From Macrococcus carouselicus (GTDB lineage: Bacteria > Bacillota > Bacilli > Staphylococcales > Staphylococcaceae): a stretch of DNA of 64,000 bases. Position numbers and translations under genes: made by a program. This document shows positions 1 to 10,279 of this stretch, piece after piece (the stretch's first letter is position 1; the number at the start of each line of letters is the position of its first letter). The notes beneath the pieces were generated by a model that saw nothing but the letters and a program-made list of their open reading frames with translations, had not been told where the DNA came from and did not search any database. The stretch is taken from assembly GCF_004359515.1 (NCBI RefSeq), contig NZ_SCWD01000001.1:186001-250000 (forward strand), written 5' to 3'.

Positions 1-1
1 C

Positions 2-2986
2 AAAGACTTCAAGAAGTACGGTGTCGATGCTGAGACACTTCAGATTTTAAGTGCTGATGGTACTCTGCCGGTACGCACGCAGCATAAACTCCACGATATT
101 GCGCTCATCTATGACCTGCTTGAGAAAAGTCTGGCCGGTCATTATACGCAGTCGGAGGATATTCTGCATTTTCTGTATGACCGTATCCCGCATGCAGCAT
201 CTATCCGGCACGCCGATATTTATATCGATGGCTTCCATAACTTCACAACGCTTGAATATCAGGTCATTCAGCAGCTGGCCCGTCATGCAAAGTCCATGAC
301 GATGACACTGACTGTCGATCTGACCGAGACGAATGAAACATTCCGTAAGACACGGGAGACCTATGACTTACTGATGGAGACACTGAACGGTGCCGGCGTG
401 GAGGTCTCCGTGCAGCAGCTGGCGGATTCAGCACGCTTCAGAAATTCAAGTCTCGCACTGATTGAACGTCAGTTCGATGCGCTGCTGCCCGGGACCGGTG
501 AAGCAGCAGGCGTCACAGTCAGTGAAGCGGAGAGCATGCGTAAGGAGGTCGAACACGTCGTCAGAACGATACATCGTCAGGCGCGGCTGAACCAATACCG
601 TTATGTGGATACAGCTGTCCTCTATCGTGATGACAGCTATATCAGTCTGTTCAAGGAATATTTCGCCAAGTACCATGTGCCGTACTATACTGACAGCAAG
701 GAACAGATGATTCATCATCCGGCTGTTGAACTGATTCGTTCGCTGCTTGACTTCATCAGCCAGCCGTGGCAGACGGAGCATTTGTTCAGAGCGCTGAAGA
801 CGGGTCTGTTATCCCGTCGCTTCGATATGCAGCATGATCAGCTGCTGATTGATATGCTGGAGAACACGGTGATAGAACGCGGCCTGTCATTTAACCGCTG
901 GCTTGAGGATTCACGTTTCTTCTATGATAAGCGGAAACCATACGGTGAAGAGGAATGGCTCAGAATGAACCAGTTCAGAACGTATATCACGCCGGTGCTC
1001 ACAGAACTGATTAACATTCAGGATGTGACAACAGCGCGGGAATTCGCGATGACACTGTACGAATTTCTGACTGCCATGAAGATTCCTGACTACCTTATGG
1101 CAGAGAAAGACAGGCTCGTCAAACAGGGACTGAATCATGAGGCGCTGAAAAATGAGCAGGTCTATATGGGTATCATCAATCTGCTCGATGAACTTGTCGA
1201 GATGATGGAGAACCAGGTCACGGATTTCCAGACGATGAAGGAGATGCTTGATGTAGGGCTGTCCACTCTCGAGTTCTCAGGCATTCCCCAGGCGCTTGAC
1301 GAAGTGCAGCTGCTGAATATGGATCTCGCACGTATTGAGAATATACCATGTGTCTTTGTGGTCGGCTTCAATGAGGATGTACTGCCGCGGGCGAACAAGG
1401 ATAACGCGCTGATCAGCGACCAGGACAAAGCGATGGTCGAAAATGTCTCAGACGTCAGACTGGCACCGTCCAGCATCGCTCTAACAATGGATGAAAGCTT
1501 CGTTGCCTATCAGGTGCTGACAAATGCGTCAGAAGAACTGCATATCACTTACAGTCTGATGGATGAAGGCGGAAATGGCCGTCAGCCGTCAAGTTACCTG
1601 AACCAGCTGCAAGCGATCTTCCCAGACCTGACTGTCCAGCGGCTCTCTGAGCAGAATTCTCCTGAAGCGCTGATTGAGACCATTGCAGTCGGCGTCAGTC
1701 ATGCAGTTGAACAGCAGGACGCGCCTGAGTGGCAGTATGTCATCGACTGGTTGAGCCAGTTTGCGGTGTTCCGGGACATCATGAGTCTGAAAGATTATCG
1801 CAATGAGACCGTCCAGCTGAATGACAGCCGTTCGCAGAAGATCTACGGCCACGAAATCAAGGCCAGTGTCTCGAGATTTGAGACTTATAACAACTGTCCG
1901 TTCAAACATTTTGCGGAGCATGGTCTTAAACTGAATATCAGACAGCCATTCGAGTTCCAGCATTTTGAGCTCGGTAATATCTTCCACCATGCGCTGAAGA
2001 TTATTTCCGAGGAAATAAAGGACTCCATCGTTACAATGAATAAAAAGGATATCGAACGATATGTCAAAGTGACACTGGAGCGGCTGGTGCCTGATGTGCA
2101 GTATCAGGTGCTGTTTTCAACAGCCTATTACCAGTATATGATTGAGCGTATCTCAAACATCCTGACTGAAACGCTGGCGGTTATTCAGACGCAGCAGTCC
2201 CGTTCAGCGTTCCGCATGGCACGCTTTGAACAGAACTTCACAGCAGACCCGGTGAATAACCATCAGTTTGAAGCTGCCAGAATCTATACGAAGCAGGGGA
2301 TACCGATCTCCATCAGAGGTCAGATCGACCGCATCGACCTGCTGCAGGGTACCGACAAGGATTATGTCAGCATCATCGACTATAAGTCATCAGAGCATGA
2401 CCTGAAGCTGAGCGAGGTTTATTACGGTAAGCAGATGCAGATGCTCACCTATATGGATGTGGTACTGCAGAATGCTGACAAGCTGTCAGCGCGCCCACTT
2501 GATCCTGCAGCCATGCTCTATTTCCATGTGCAGCAGCCATTCCTGCGTTATGGCACGCGCGAAGAGACGCTGGAACATGATCAGGCTTATTTTGAGGCCT
2601 ACCGTCTTAAGGGCTTCGTGCTGGACGATCTTGAGATTGCCCGGAAGCTCGATACCGGACTTGAAGCAGGGACGAAGTCAGGGGTCATCCCGGTCAACCT
2701 GACCGCAAAAGGTGTGTTCGACAGCCGCTCCAGACGTCTGACGAAGCGGGAGATTGAAGGCCTGATTGACATCAACCGGAGCAACTATATCAATACGGCG
2801 AGCGCCATCATGGACGGCGGAACAAAAGTAGCGCCGCTTGAATTCAATAAGCAGCTGCCGTGCACGTTCTGTGCCTTCAGTTCAACTTGCCATATCGACC
2901 CGGTCATCAATGCAGGTGATATCAGACGAGTGGACGAAAAGATAGATGTCAAAGCACTGCTGAAGGAGGAGACAGATGAGGACTAA
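2..2986 (+). CDS. addB: AddB/RexB, helicase-exonuclease subunit (5' end missing)
   Basis: Subunit of the AddAB (RexAB) complex, which resects double-strand breaks for RecA-dependent repair. The reading frame is open from the first bases of the window, so the true start lies upstream; about 994 residues are visible against roughly 1150 in relatives. The C-terminal part shows the AddB nuclease signature, with a D-Y-K triad near fragment residue 793, and the four cysteines expected to hold a 4Fe-4S cluster: C632, then C954, C957 and C963 as C-X2-C-X5-C. The stop overlaps the addA start by 11 bases, so the two are co-transcribed and probably translationally coupled. Identification is firm from these motifs and from the addA neighbour. 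Confidence 0.95.
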   Translation, partial: KDFKKYGVDAETLQILSADGTLPVRTQHKLHDIALIYDLLEKSLAGHYTQSEDILHFLYDRIPHAASIRHADIYIDGFHNFTTLEYQVIQQLARHAKSMTMTLTVDLTETNETFRKTRETYDLLMETLNGAGVEVSVQQLADSARFRNSSLALIERQFDALLPGTGEAAGVTVSEAESMRKEVEHVVRTIHRQARLNQYRYVDTAVLYRDDSYISLFKEYFAKYHVPYYTDSKEQMIHHPAVELIRSLLDFISQPWQTEHLFRALKTGLLSRRFDMQHDQLLIDMLENTVIERGLSFNRWLEDSRFFYDKRKPYGEEEWLRMNQFRTYITPVLTELINIQDVTTAREFAMTLYEFLTAMKIPDYLMAEKDRLVKQGLNHEALKNEQVYMGIINLLDELVEMMENQVTDFQTMKEMLDVGLSTLEFSGIPQALDEVQLLNMDLARIENIPCVFVVGFNEDVLPRANKDNALISDQDKAMVENVSDVRLAPSSIALTMDESFVAYQVLTNASEELHITYSLMDEGGNGRQPSSYLNQLQAIFPDLTVQRLSEQNSPEALIETIAVGVSHAVEQQDAPEWQYVIDWLSQFAVFRDIMSLKDYRNETVQLNDSRSQKIYGHEIKASVSRFETYNNCPFKHFAEHGLKLNIRQPFEFQHFELGNIFHHALKIISEEIKDSIVTMNKKDIERYVKVTLERLVPDVQYQVLFSTAYYQYMIERISNILTETLAVIQTQQSRSAFRMARFEQNFTADPVNNHQFEAARIYTKQGIPISIRGQIDRIDLLQGTDKDYVSIIDYKSSEHDLKLSEVYYGKQMQMLTYMDVVLQNADKLSARPLDPAAMLYFHVQQPFLRYGTREETLEHDQAYFEAYRLKGFVLDDLEIARKLDTGLEAGTKSGVIPVNLTAKGVFDSRSRRLTKREIEGLIDINRSNYINTASAIMDGGTKVAPLEFNKQLPCTFCAFSSTCHIDPVINAGDIRRVDEKIDVKALLKEETDED

Positions 2987-5900
2987 ACCAATAGACACAC
3001 AGTGGACGGATGCGCAGTGGCAGGCAATCACCGCACAGGGCAGTGATATTCTGGTCGCTGCGGCGGCGGGCAGCGGTAAGACAGCTGTTCTTGTCGAACG
3101 TATCATTCAGAAGATCGTCCATGATAATGTGGCACTCGATGAACTGCTGGTCGTGACGTTCACCAATGCCAGCGCCAAGGAAATGAAGGAGCGTATTCAT
3201 CAGGCCATTAAACGAGAGGTCGTGAATCATCCCACTGATCATCTGAAGGAGCAGCTGGTGAAGATTCATGCGGCTGAGATTTCGACATTGCACCGGTTCT
3301 GTCTGAATCTTATCGAGCAGTACTACTATACGATTGACCTGGATCCTGCCTTCAGAACGGCAAGCGACGAAGAAGGAGCGCTTCTTCTGATGCAGTCACT
3401 GGATGAAGTGATGGAGAAATACTACCAGGCACCGACCGACAGTTTTCTGCGGACCAATCTGCATCTGTCAAATGACCGCAATGACCAGGCACTTCGCGAG
3501 ACGGTTCAGAAGCTGTATTACTTCGCTGTCGCGAACCCTGAACCACGGAAATGGCTGGCAGAACTGCCTGACCTCTATAGAAATGTCACGCTGGACCATC
3601 CGATCATCGAGACGATGCGGCAGAGGGTCATAGAAGAGATAGAACGCGCACTGGAGCTCTTCCGGGAGGCGACTGCTGAACTGGACAGCCCGGTCTACGA
3701 GAAGCAGTACTTGAAGGCCGAGGCCTATATTGCAAGGCTCGAACAGATTTCCGGTGACTTCGAATCACTCTACCATCATCTATCAGCGCTTGAAAAATGG
3801 TCGACGCCGACTTTCAGGTTCAAGAAGGAGATGGAAGACATGCGCCTCGATTCTGAATCTGAAGAACGAATCAAGGCCCAGTACCTTCAGGCGAAGGATA
3901 TACTCATGAATCTGCAGTCTGATTACTTCTTTGCGCCGCCTGATGACCTGATCGCTGACTTGAAGACGATGGCGGATGAGATGGAGCTGCTCGGCCAGCT
4001 GACGACTGAAGTCATCGAGACATTCACGAGGAATAAGCGTGAACGTAAAATCCTTGACTTCAGTGATTATGAGCATCTCGCACTTGATATCCTGCTCAAT
4101 GACGGTGATCCGACACCGATCGCCCTCAGTCTGCGCGATAAATATAATGAGATTCTGGTCGATGAGTATCAGGATACGAACCGAGTACAGGAACGTATTC
4201 TGCAGAGTATCAATCACGAACATCTCTTCATGGTGGGAGATGTCAAGCAGTCCATCTATAAGTTCCGTCAGGCGGAGCCCGGTCTCTTCATCGATAAATA
4301 CAGACGTTTTGACGGTGATATCGGCCAGGTTATCGATCTGTCCCGTAATTTCCGTTCAAGACAGGAAGTCATTGAGGATACAAATAAAGTCTTCCGCGAG
4401 ATCATGGATGAGTCAGTCGGAGAAGTCGACTACGACGAACGTCAGCAGCTTTACTTCGGGGCTGATTTTGATGATGCGCCGCATGCGACAGAGCTGAATA
4501 TTCTCGTCAAGGATGAAGCATCTGACCATATGGAAAGTGAATGGATAGCGGCTAAGATCAAGTCGATTGTGACAAACGGTCAGGTATATGACAAAGGGGT
4601 CTATCGCCCGGCGACATACCGCGATATCGTCATTCTTCAGCGCCAGGTCTCCGACACGAGCAGCCACCAGCTCGTCTTCAAGAAATATGGCATCCCGTTT
4701 CACGTCAACAGCCGTACCGGTTACTTTGAGACAGATGAAATCAGAACGATCATCAGCTTACTCCGTATCATCGACAATCCGCTGCAGGATAATCATCTGG
4801 TCGGCGTACTGCGTTCTCTGCTCTATCAGTTTGATGAAGAGGAGCTTGTTGATATTCGGCAGTCAGACAAATACTTCTATCAGGATATGCTGGACTATAC
4901 AGAGAATTACCGCACGCCGCTCACCCGGAAGATCCAGCAGTTCCTGGAGGCACTGGACACCTACCGTAATATTGCGCGTACGATCAGTGTCAGACAGCTG
5001 CTTGAAACACTTTACGATGAGCTCTACATCGTGGAGAAATTCTCGCTTCTGCCAGGAGGCGGCCAGCGCCGGGCGAACCTGCTTGGTCTGCTGTCGAAGG
5101 CTGAGGACTTCGAACGCTCAAGCTACCGGGGACTCTTTCAGTTCATCAGATACATCGACAATATGCTCGAGAAGAACAAGGATTTCGGTGAAGTCAATAT
5201 TCTGTCAGAGGAAGCGGACGTCGTAAGAATAATGACCATCCACTCAAGTAAAGGACTGGAGTTCCCGTACGTCATCTATGCAGAACTCGGCAAGCAGTTC
5301 AATCTGCGTGACCTGACGGGTGCTGTGCTGCCGAACCAGAAGCTTGGCGTTGCGATCACTTACTATGATCAGCTCAATCACTTTTCATATCCGACACTCC
5401 TCAGTCAGTACTTCAAGAAAGAAGGACGACGGGAGAGTATCTCGGAATCGATGCGTCTGATGTATGTGGCCTTCACCCGTGCCAAAGAACAGCTCATCCT
5501 CGTCGGTTCAGCGACCGTTAAAGAACTGGAGAAATGGCAGCAGGCGGATGTGCGGGACGCTGCTTTTCGTCTCGCTGCTTCAAAACCACTGGAACTGATT
5601 GTGGCAGCAGATGTGCTGGATACACATATTATCAGAGAAATCGAACCGATGACAGCTGCAGCAGCAGGGGAAGAAGTGAAGGTCCAGGCGCAGTCACCAG
5701 ACTGGCTCGTTGAGCGAGCGGACTATCACTATCCTTACACGGAGCTGAACAAGCTGCCGACGAAGGAATCTGTTTCCGATATCAAGCGTCAGACGGAGGT
5801 GGATGACGACGCGACGACATGGACGCTCGTCAATCAGTATCAGCTGCAGCGGGAGACATTCGAACGACCGAAGTTCATGTCAGAAGTGAAAAAGACAGCT

Positions 5901-6425
5901 GCTGAACGCGGTACACTGATGCATACCGTGATGCAGCACTTCCCGTATGACGGCAACGTGAAGACGCCTGACGATATAGAGCGTCTGCTGGCGCATCTTA
6001 TCGCTCAGAAAATCATCTCAGCAGAAGATACGACCGTGCTGAATCGAAACGCACTGATCCGCTTCTCTGAATCTGAGCTCTATCAGGAGATGTCGCAGGC
6101 AAAGGAACGCTACACAGAGCTGCCGTTCGTTATCGGCAAGACCTATCTGGTGGATGAATCATTCACTGACTCCACTGTGGAACCGCTTGTGCAGGGGATG
6201 ATTGACTGTGTCTATCTGTATAATGACCGGTATTATTTCGTCGACTTCAAGACGGACCGTCTGATTGCACGACGCGGCGGCACAGTTCATGATGCCGCCC
6301 TGGAAGCACGTTCAAGATATGCCGTCCAGATGAAATATTACAGGAAGGCACTGGAAGAAATGCTGGGTCAGCCTGTAAAAGGATACCTGTATTTCTTCGA
6401 TTACAAGGAATTAGAGGTTGAATGA
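2976..6425 (+). CDS. addA: AddA/RexA, ATP-dependent helicase-nuclease subunit
   Basis: UvrD-family helicase and nuclease subunit of AddAB. Visible motifs: Walker A AAAGSGKT at residues 29-36, motif II DEYQD from 396, GDVKQSIYKFRQ from 421, MTIHSSKGLEFP from 753, MYVAFTRAKEQ from 829, and a C-terminal nuclease motif VDFKTDR from 1089 followed by the Q-x3-Y region. At 1149 residues it is somewhat shorter than the roughly 1220 of S. aureus RexA, but every motif is present. A strong ribosome binding site (AAGGAGGA, 2963-2970) precedes the ATG inside the end of addB. The stop overlaps the next start as ATGA. Confidence 0.97.
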   Translation: MRTKPIDTQWTDAQWQAITAQGSDILVAAAAGSGKTAVLVERIIQKIVHDNVALDELLVVTFTNASAKEMKERIHQAIKREVVNHPTDHLKEQLVKIHAAEISTLHRFCLNLIEQYYYTIDLDPAFRTASDEEGALLLMQSLDEVMEKYYQAPTDSFLRTNLHLSNDRNDQALRETVQKLYYFAVANPEPRKWLAELPDLYRNVTLDHPIIETMRQRVIEEIERALELFREATAELDSPVYEKQYLKAEAYIARLEQISGDFESLYHHLSALEKWSTPTFRFKKEMEDMRLDSESEERIKAQYLQAKDILMNLQSDYFFAPPDDLIADLKTMADEMELLGQLTTEVIETFTRNKRERKILDFSDYEHLALDILLNDGDPTPIALSLRDKYNEILVDEYQDTNRVQERILQSINHEHLFMVGDVKQSIYKFRQAEPGLFIDKYRRFDGDIGQVIDLSRNFRSRQEVIEDTNKVFREIMDESVGEVDYDERQQLYFGADFDDAPHATELNILVKDEASDHMESEWIAAKIKSIVTNGQVYDKGVYRPATYRDIVILQRQVSDTSSHQLVFKKYGIPFHVNSRTGYFETDEIRTIISLLRIIDNPLQDNHLVGVLRSLLYQFDEEELVDIRQSDKYFYQDMLDYTENYRTPLTRKIQQFLEALDTYRNIARTISVRQLLETLYDELYIVEKFSLLPGGGQRRANLLGLLSKAEDFERSSYRGLFQFIRYIDNMLEKNKDFGEVNILSEEADVVRIMTIHSSKGLEFPYVIYAELGKQFNLRDLTGAVLPNQKLGVAITYYDQLNHFSYPTLLSQYFKKEGRRESISESMRLMYVAFTRAKEQLILVGSATVKELEKWQQADVRDAAFRLAASKPLELIVAADVLDTHIIREIEPMTAAAAGEEVKVQAQSPDWLVERADYHYPYTELNKLPTKESVSDIKRQTEVDDDATTWTLVNQYQLQRETFERPKFMSEVKKTAAERGTLMHTVMQHFPYDGNVKTPDDIERLLAHLIAQKIISAEDTTVLNRNALIRFSESELYQEMSQAKERYTELPFVIGKTYLVDESFTDSTVEPLVQGMIDCVYLYNDRYYFVDFKTDRLIARRGGTVHDAALEARSRYAVQMKYYRKALEEMLGQPVKGYLYFFDYKELEVE

Positions 6426-7330
6426 TGAAATATATATTACTGCTACTCGCACTGACTGCGCTCATTATAGAGAGTAGTATCCGTTATGCGCACCCCTACC
6501 GGCTGACAGTGCCGACTGATTATTTCGAACAGCCCGAGCTATCAATTTTTCTGCTGGTGACGTTTCTGACATTCGGAGTCGGACAGGTGATTATTCCGCT
6601 TATGCTGCACCGTGAAGAGCTGTCGCTCAGAACGATTCTGCTTATCCTGCTCATCGGTCTCTCAGATAAATGGCTGCTCAGTTCAGACGGCTATATCCTG
6701 GCACTCGGCACCGGTTTACTGCTTGCGCATTTTATCAGGAAGAGCTGGGCGGGCTATCTGCTGTTCGCTGTAGGTATTTTCCTGATCGCTGTCCCGCTGC
6801 TGATTCTGTACTTCCCGGCAGAGACCTTTATGGCTGCTGCTCATTTTCAGGAAGTGGTGACGCTCTATCAGTCAAATGATTATATGAGCTACATTCAGAC
6901 CGGTCTGACATCAGGCTATATCTGGATAATGGCCACTGCGCTATTTATTGTGCTGCCGCTTCTGCTGATCGATCTGAACCAGGTGCCTTACCGGTATATG
7001 ACAGCCATCATGCTGTTTTCAGCAGGGGTCATCCTGAAGACATTTGTCACGCATTCTGAATCTGTACTGGTCTTCAGCTTATTGATGATGCTGGGCGGAC
7101 TGCTGCAGGGCATCAGCCTTTATCTCATGCTGAGAGGCACAGCGAAGTTCACGGTGATTCCTGTCTTAGCATTCAGTTCCTTGCTGCAGCTTATTACGTT
7201 TACAGGTGTCGGCTTCGGAGACTACAGGAATCTGTCAATTGACCAGGTGCTGCTGCGTGCGGCTGTCATAGTGATCAGTGTGATTATCATCTATTTTGTG
7301 TCATCACATAAAAAACATGCTAATTATTAA
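6422..7330 (+). CDS. polytopic membrane protein of unknown function
   Basis: 302 residues with about nine hydrophobic stretches spread along the length and short polar loops, ending in a basic tail (SSHKKHAN). I do not recognise the family. The start overlaps the addA stop (ATGA); an alternative ATG lies three bases later. It looks like the last gene of the addBA operon, but that position alone does not tie it to DNA repair. A -10-like TATAAT at 7340-7345 just downstream suggests that a new transcript begins after it. Confidence 0.75.
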   Translation: MMKYILLLLALTALIIESSIRYAHPYRLTVPTDYFEQPELSIFLLVTFLTFGVGQVIIPLMLHREELSLRTILLILLIGLSDKWLLSSDGYILALGTGLLLAHFIRKSWAGYLLFAVGIFLIAVPLLILYFPAETFMAAAHFQEVVTLYQSNDYMSYIQTGLTSGYIWIMATALFIVLPLLLIDLNQVPYRYMTAIMLFSAGVILKTFVTHSESVLVFSLLMMLGGLLQGISLYLMLRGTAKFTVIPVLAFSSLLQLITFTGVGFGDYRNLSIDQVLLRAAVIVISVIIIYFVSSHKKHANY

Positions 7331-7374
7331 AATATTCTGTATAATGTAAAGCAAACGCAGAAGGAGTGACCGAG

Positions 7375-8274
7375 ATGAAATTTCTTTCATTTGAATATCA
7401 AGGTAAGGCAACATATGGCGTCAAAGTAAAACGTGAGGAAGCAGCGTGGATGCTGCCTGCCATCTTTGCGGCATTCGGTTCAGGTGACTATCCGCAGACA
7501 TTGCTGGAAGGTCTGCAGCAGAACGCCCAGATTGACTTCCAGGAAGCGGTCCGTCAAGTAGTGGCTGAAGCGGAGAAAAGTGATGATAAAGATTCGTACA
7601 AAGCACCCTTCAAGGACATTAAATTTCTGCCGCCGGTGACACCGACGAACAACGTCATCGCAGTCGGACGTAACTATAAAGAGCATGCAGAAGAACTCAA
7701 CAATGAAGTGAACCGTCTCTATGTCTTCACGAAAGCACCATCCAGTCTGATCGGTGACGGCAATGAGATTCCATTACACGCCGATGTGACGTCTCAGCTC
7801 GATTATGAAGGTGAACTGGGTATTGTCATCGGTAAATACGGCCATAAGATACCGAAAGGTCTCGCGCTTGATTACGTCTACGGCTATACCATCGTCAATG
7901 ATATCACAGCGCGTGACCTGCAGAAGGAACACCTGCAGGCATTCCTCAGCAAGAGTCTGATCGGTGGCTGTCCGATGGGGCCTTATATCGTGACAAAAGA
8001 CGAACTGCCGACACCTGAAAACGTCAGTATCGTCACAAAAGTCAACAATGAGATCCGTCAGGACGGCAGCACATCAGATATGCTGCTGAAGATTGATGAC
8101 TTGATCGCTGAAGTCTCTAAATATGTCGCACTGCATCCAGGTGATATCATCGCGACAGGTACGCCGAGCGGAGTAGGTGCAGGTCTAAAGCCGCCAGTCT
8201 TCCTGAAGACAGGGGATGAGGTCAAGGTTTCTATCGATGGCATCGGTACGCTGGTGAATACTATCGGAGAATAA
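7375..8274 (+). CDS. fumarylacetoacetate hydrolase (FAH) family protein
   Basis: 299 residues. The C-terminal two thirds carry the FAH fold signature: [14 protein letters not shown], the metal-binding pattern [14 protein letters not shown], the [13 protein letters not shown] block and [11 protein letters not shown]. Family members hydrolyse acylpyruvates or decarboxylate oxaloacetate; the substrate cannot be read from sequence. The frame extends to a GTG at 7366, but AAGGAG (7361-7366) overlaps that codon, so the ATG at 7375 is chosen. It begins with MKFLSF. An intrinsic terminator follows. Confidence 0.92.
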   Translation: MKFLSFEYQGKATYGVKVKREEAAWMLPAIFAAFGSGDYPQTLLEGLQQNAQIDFQEAVRQVVAEAEKSDDKDSYKAPFKDIKFLPPVTPTNNVIAVGRNYKEHAEELNNEVNRLYVFTKAPSSLIGDGNEIPLHADVTSQLDYEGELGIVIGKYGHKIPKGLALDYVYGYTIVNDITARDLQKEHLQAFLSKSLIGGCPMGPYIVTKDELPTPENVSIVTKVNNEIRQDGSTSDMLLKIDDLIAEVSKYVALHPGDIIATGTPSGVGAGLKPPVFLKTGDEVKVSIDGIGTLVNTIGE

Positions 8275-8286
8275 GGATAAGAACAG

Positions 8287-8316
8287 AAAAGAGCCATCCG
8301 CTCTTTTCTTTTTTTT
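8287..8316 (+). terminator. intrinsic terminator after the FAH gene
   Basis: Stem AAAAGAGC / GCTCTTTT with a five-base loop, followed by a long run of T. Confidence 0.85.
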
Positions 8317-8366
8317 CGTCTTAATTATGTTAAACTGATAATAAACTACGTGAAAGGAGGATATAT

Positions 8367-8744
8367 ATGTTACACTTGCATATTTTAAGCTGGATTTTAG
8401 CAATTATTCTGTTCTTCGCAGCTTATGAGAATTTCTCTGACCGCCAGGGACCGAGCCCTTATTTCACGCCGCTTCATATGCTGCTCAGATTATTCATGTT
8501 ACTGACACTGATCAGCGGCGCAGTGGTCTTTTTCCAGACAATGGGCGGCGACATGGCAGCACAGTATGGGGTCAAATTTTTACTGGGCCTGATCACCATC
8601 GGTCTTATGGAGATGACGTTGGCTAAAAAGAAAAAGAAAAAGTCTTCTCGTAATTTCTTCTTCTTAGTTATTTTATTCGCATTACTGACGATCGGTATGG
8701 GTATCTGGTTACCTATGGGCCCTCTTACAGCCATGTTCAACTAA
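8367..8744 (+). CDS. YisL family (DUF1516) small membrane protein
   Basis: 125 residues with four hydrophobic segments, starting MLHLHILSW and containing YENFSDR and a lysine cluster (residues about 88-95) before the last transmembrane pair. This matches the UPF0344/YisL family of unknown function found in Bacillus and Staphylococcus. An excellent ribosome binding site (AAAGGAGG, 8353-8360) sets the ATG. It stands alone between two terminators, so it is likely monocistronic. Confidence 0.85.
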   Translation: MLHLHILSWILAIILFFAAYENFSDRQGPSPYFTPLHMLLRLFMLLTLISGAVVFFQTMGGDMAAQYGVKFLLGLITIGLMEMTLAKKKKKKSSRNFFFLVILFALLTIGMGIWLPMGPLTAMFN

Positions 8745-8769
8745 GCTGATTCTTCGGAATCAGCTTTTT
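8743..8769 (+). terminator. intrinsic terminator after yisL
   Basis: Ten-base stem AAGCTGATTC / GAATCAGCTT with a TTCG tetraloop and a T run. The stem begins inside the stop codon. Confidence 0.9.
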
Positions 8770-8851
8770 CTTATGAACTTTTTATGAAATAAGCCACAAT
8801 ATGGCCCTCTTCAAGTATAATTTAAAGTATTAAGCGAATAGAGGGATACTG

Positions 8852-10234
8852 ATGAGAAAAATAATATTACTTTTAATGACGTCGCTCATGCTGGCGGCAC
8901 CGGTCGCGCAGGCTGACGTCAGACCGCAGCCTAGAATATACAGTCTGGTCGTGGACCGGTTCATGAACGGCACGGAGAAGAATAATGCACATATTATCAA
9001 TGAGCATAATGACAAGCTGCCATATGGCGGAGATTTTCAGGGGATAGAGTCCAAGCTCGATTACATCAAGGATATGGGCTTTAATATTATCCATATCTCG
9101 CCTGTTTTTAAGCATGAAGAGAACGATTATCTCGGCTATAAAATCAGCTCGTATGATCAGATTGACGATGTATACGGTGGTGACAAAGTCTTCAGGGAGC
9201 TGATCAGAAAAGTACATGCGAAAGATATGAAGATCATTGTCGATATGCCGATGGTTGCGACAGAAGAATTCACACCTGCAGAAACAACGACGATGAATGA
9301 GCTGCAGCAGAAATATTACGGTGACACACCGATCATTGACCTGCAGGACGCAGAAAACCAGCGCCGGTATGAAGAGAAGATGATGGCCTTCACCGAGAAG
9401 TATGATGTAGACGGGCTGTCGGTGTATGCCCTCCAGAACAACCTGGATGCCGCAAAAATCATGCCGGATATGCCGATGAATATCGCTATCCTGAATAAAG
9501 GCAATCAGGCGAAGAACTTCGATTATATCCAGAAAGAGGAGACGACGCTGAAGCTTGCGAACGGCTTCAAGAATACAGACCAGCAGCTGCCGGAGCAGTT
9601 CGAGCAGCATGAACTGCTGGCAGCGGATAATTTCTTCATGCAGCGCTTCACTAAATATGCCGCAGATGAGAATATGTTCCCGGGCACGCGCATCAAGCTC
9701 TTAATGAGCTATCTGCTCAGTCAGCAGCAGCCGATCAGCATGACTTATGGCACTGAGATTGCGATGAACGGGGCTCAGATGCCTGAGATGCACCAGCTGC
9801 TTGACTTCAGAACGGATAAAGAAGTGGCGGATTATCTGAAGGCGACTTCTGGTGTCTTTGATAAGTACCGTGAAATGTTCGATGGTAAGATGCATGTTCT
9901 GATGAACAATCACGGCAATCAGGTCATCCATTATGACACGAATAAAGTCGACTTTGTCTATAACCTGAATAATACAAGCAAATCGACAAGAGTCGAACTC
10001 GGAGAAGATGTCGTGCCGCAAGGGAAGATGTTGAGCGGTCTACTTATCGGGGATGCCATACACGAAAAAGACGGCAAGTTTAATCTGATCACAAACCGCG
10101 AGGAAGCGGAACTTTATGCGCTTGTCGACGATAGAGGGCTCAATATGGGATATGTCTTTGCTTCAGTCGGCATCATCATCCTGTTCACGCTGTTCATCCT
10201 GATCGCATCAAGAAGGTCAAAACGAAATAAATAA
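8852..10234 (+). CDS. membrane-anchored alpha-amylase (GH13-like) protein, probably inactive
   Basis: 460 residues: an N-terminal signal peptide (cleavage likely after AQA near residue 22), an extracellular GH13-like (beta/alpha)8 domain, and a C-terminal transmembrane helix (about 432-452) with a basic tail. GH13 landmarks are recognisable: YSLVVDRFMNG, GGDFQGIESKLDYIKDMGFNIIHISPVF, DVYGG and GTEIAMNG. The catalytic signatures are altered. The nucleophile strand, usually G-F-R-x-D, reads DGLSVYALQ, the acid/base Glu strand reads NIAILNKG, and the usual NHD reads DNFFMQRF. I infer a sugar-binding or scaffold protein on the outer face of the membrane rather than an enzyme. A TATAAT at 8816-8821 may be its -10. 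Confidence 0.8.
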   Translation: MRKIILLLMTSLMLAAPVAQADVRPQPRIYSLVVDRFMNGTEKNNAHIINEHNDKLPYGGDFQGIESKLDYIKDMGFNIIHISPVFKHEENDYLGYKISSYDQIDDVYGGDKVFRELIRKVHAKDMKIIVDMPMVATEEFTPAETTTMNELQQKYYGDTPIIDLQDAENQRRYEEKMMAFTEKYDVDGLSVYALQNNLDAAKIMPDMPMNIAILNKGNQAKNFDYIQKEETTLKLANGFKNTDQQLPEQFEQHELLAADNFFMQRFTKYAADENMFPGTRIKLLMSYLLSQQQPISMTYGTEIAMNGAQMPEMHQLLDFRTDKEVADYLKATSGVFDKYREMFDGKMHVLMNNHGNQVIHYDTNKVDFVYNLNNTSKSTRVELGEDVVPQGKMLSGLLIGDAIHEKDGKFNLITNREEAELYALVDDRGLNMGYVFASVGIIILFTLFILIASRRSKRNK

Positions 10235-10279
10235 AGTAAAGGCACCGCTGATCTTTTATCAGGGTGCCTTTACTTTATT
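10230..10279. terminator. bidirectional terminator between the amylase-like gene and cdr
   Basis: A 17-base perfect inverted repeat (AATAAAGTAAAGGCACC and its complement) around a 16-base spacer. It overlaps the stop codons of both convergent genes and has A/T runs on both flanks. Confidence 0.85.
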
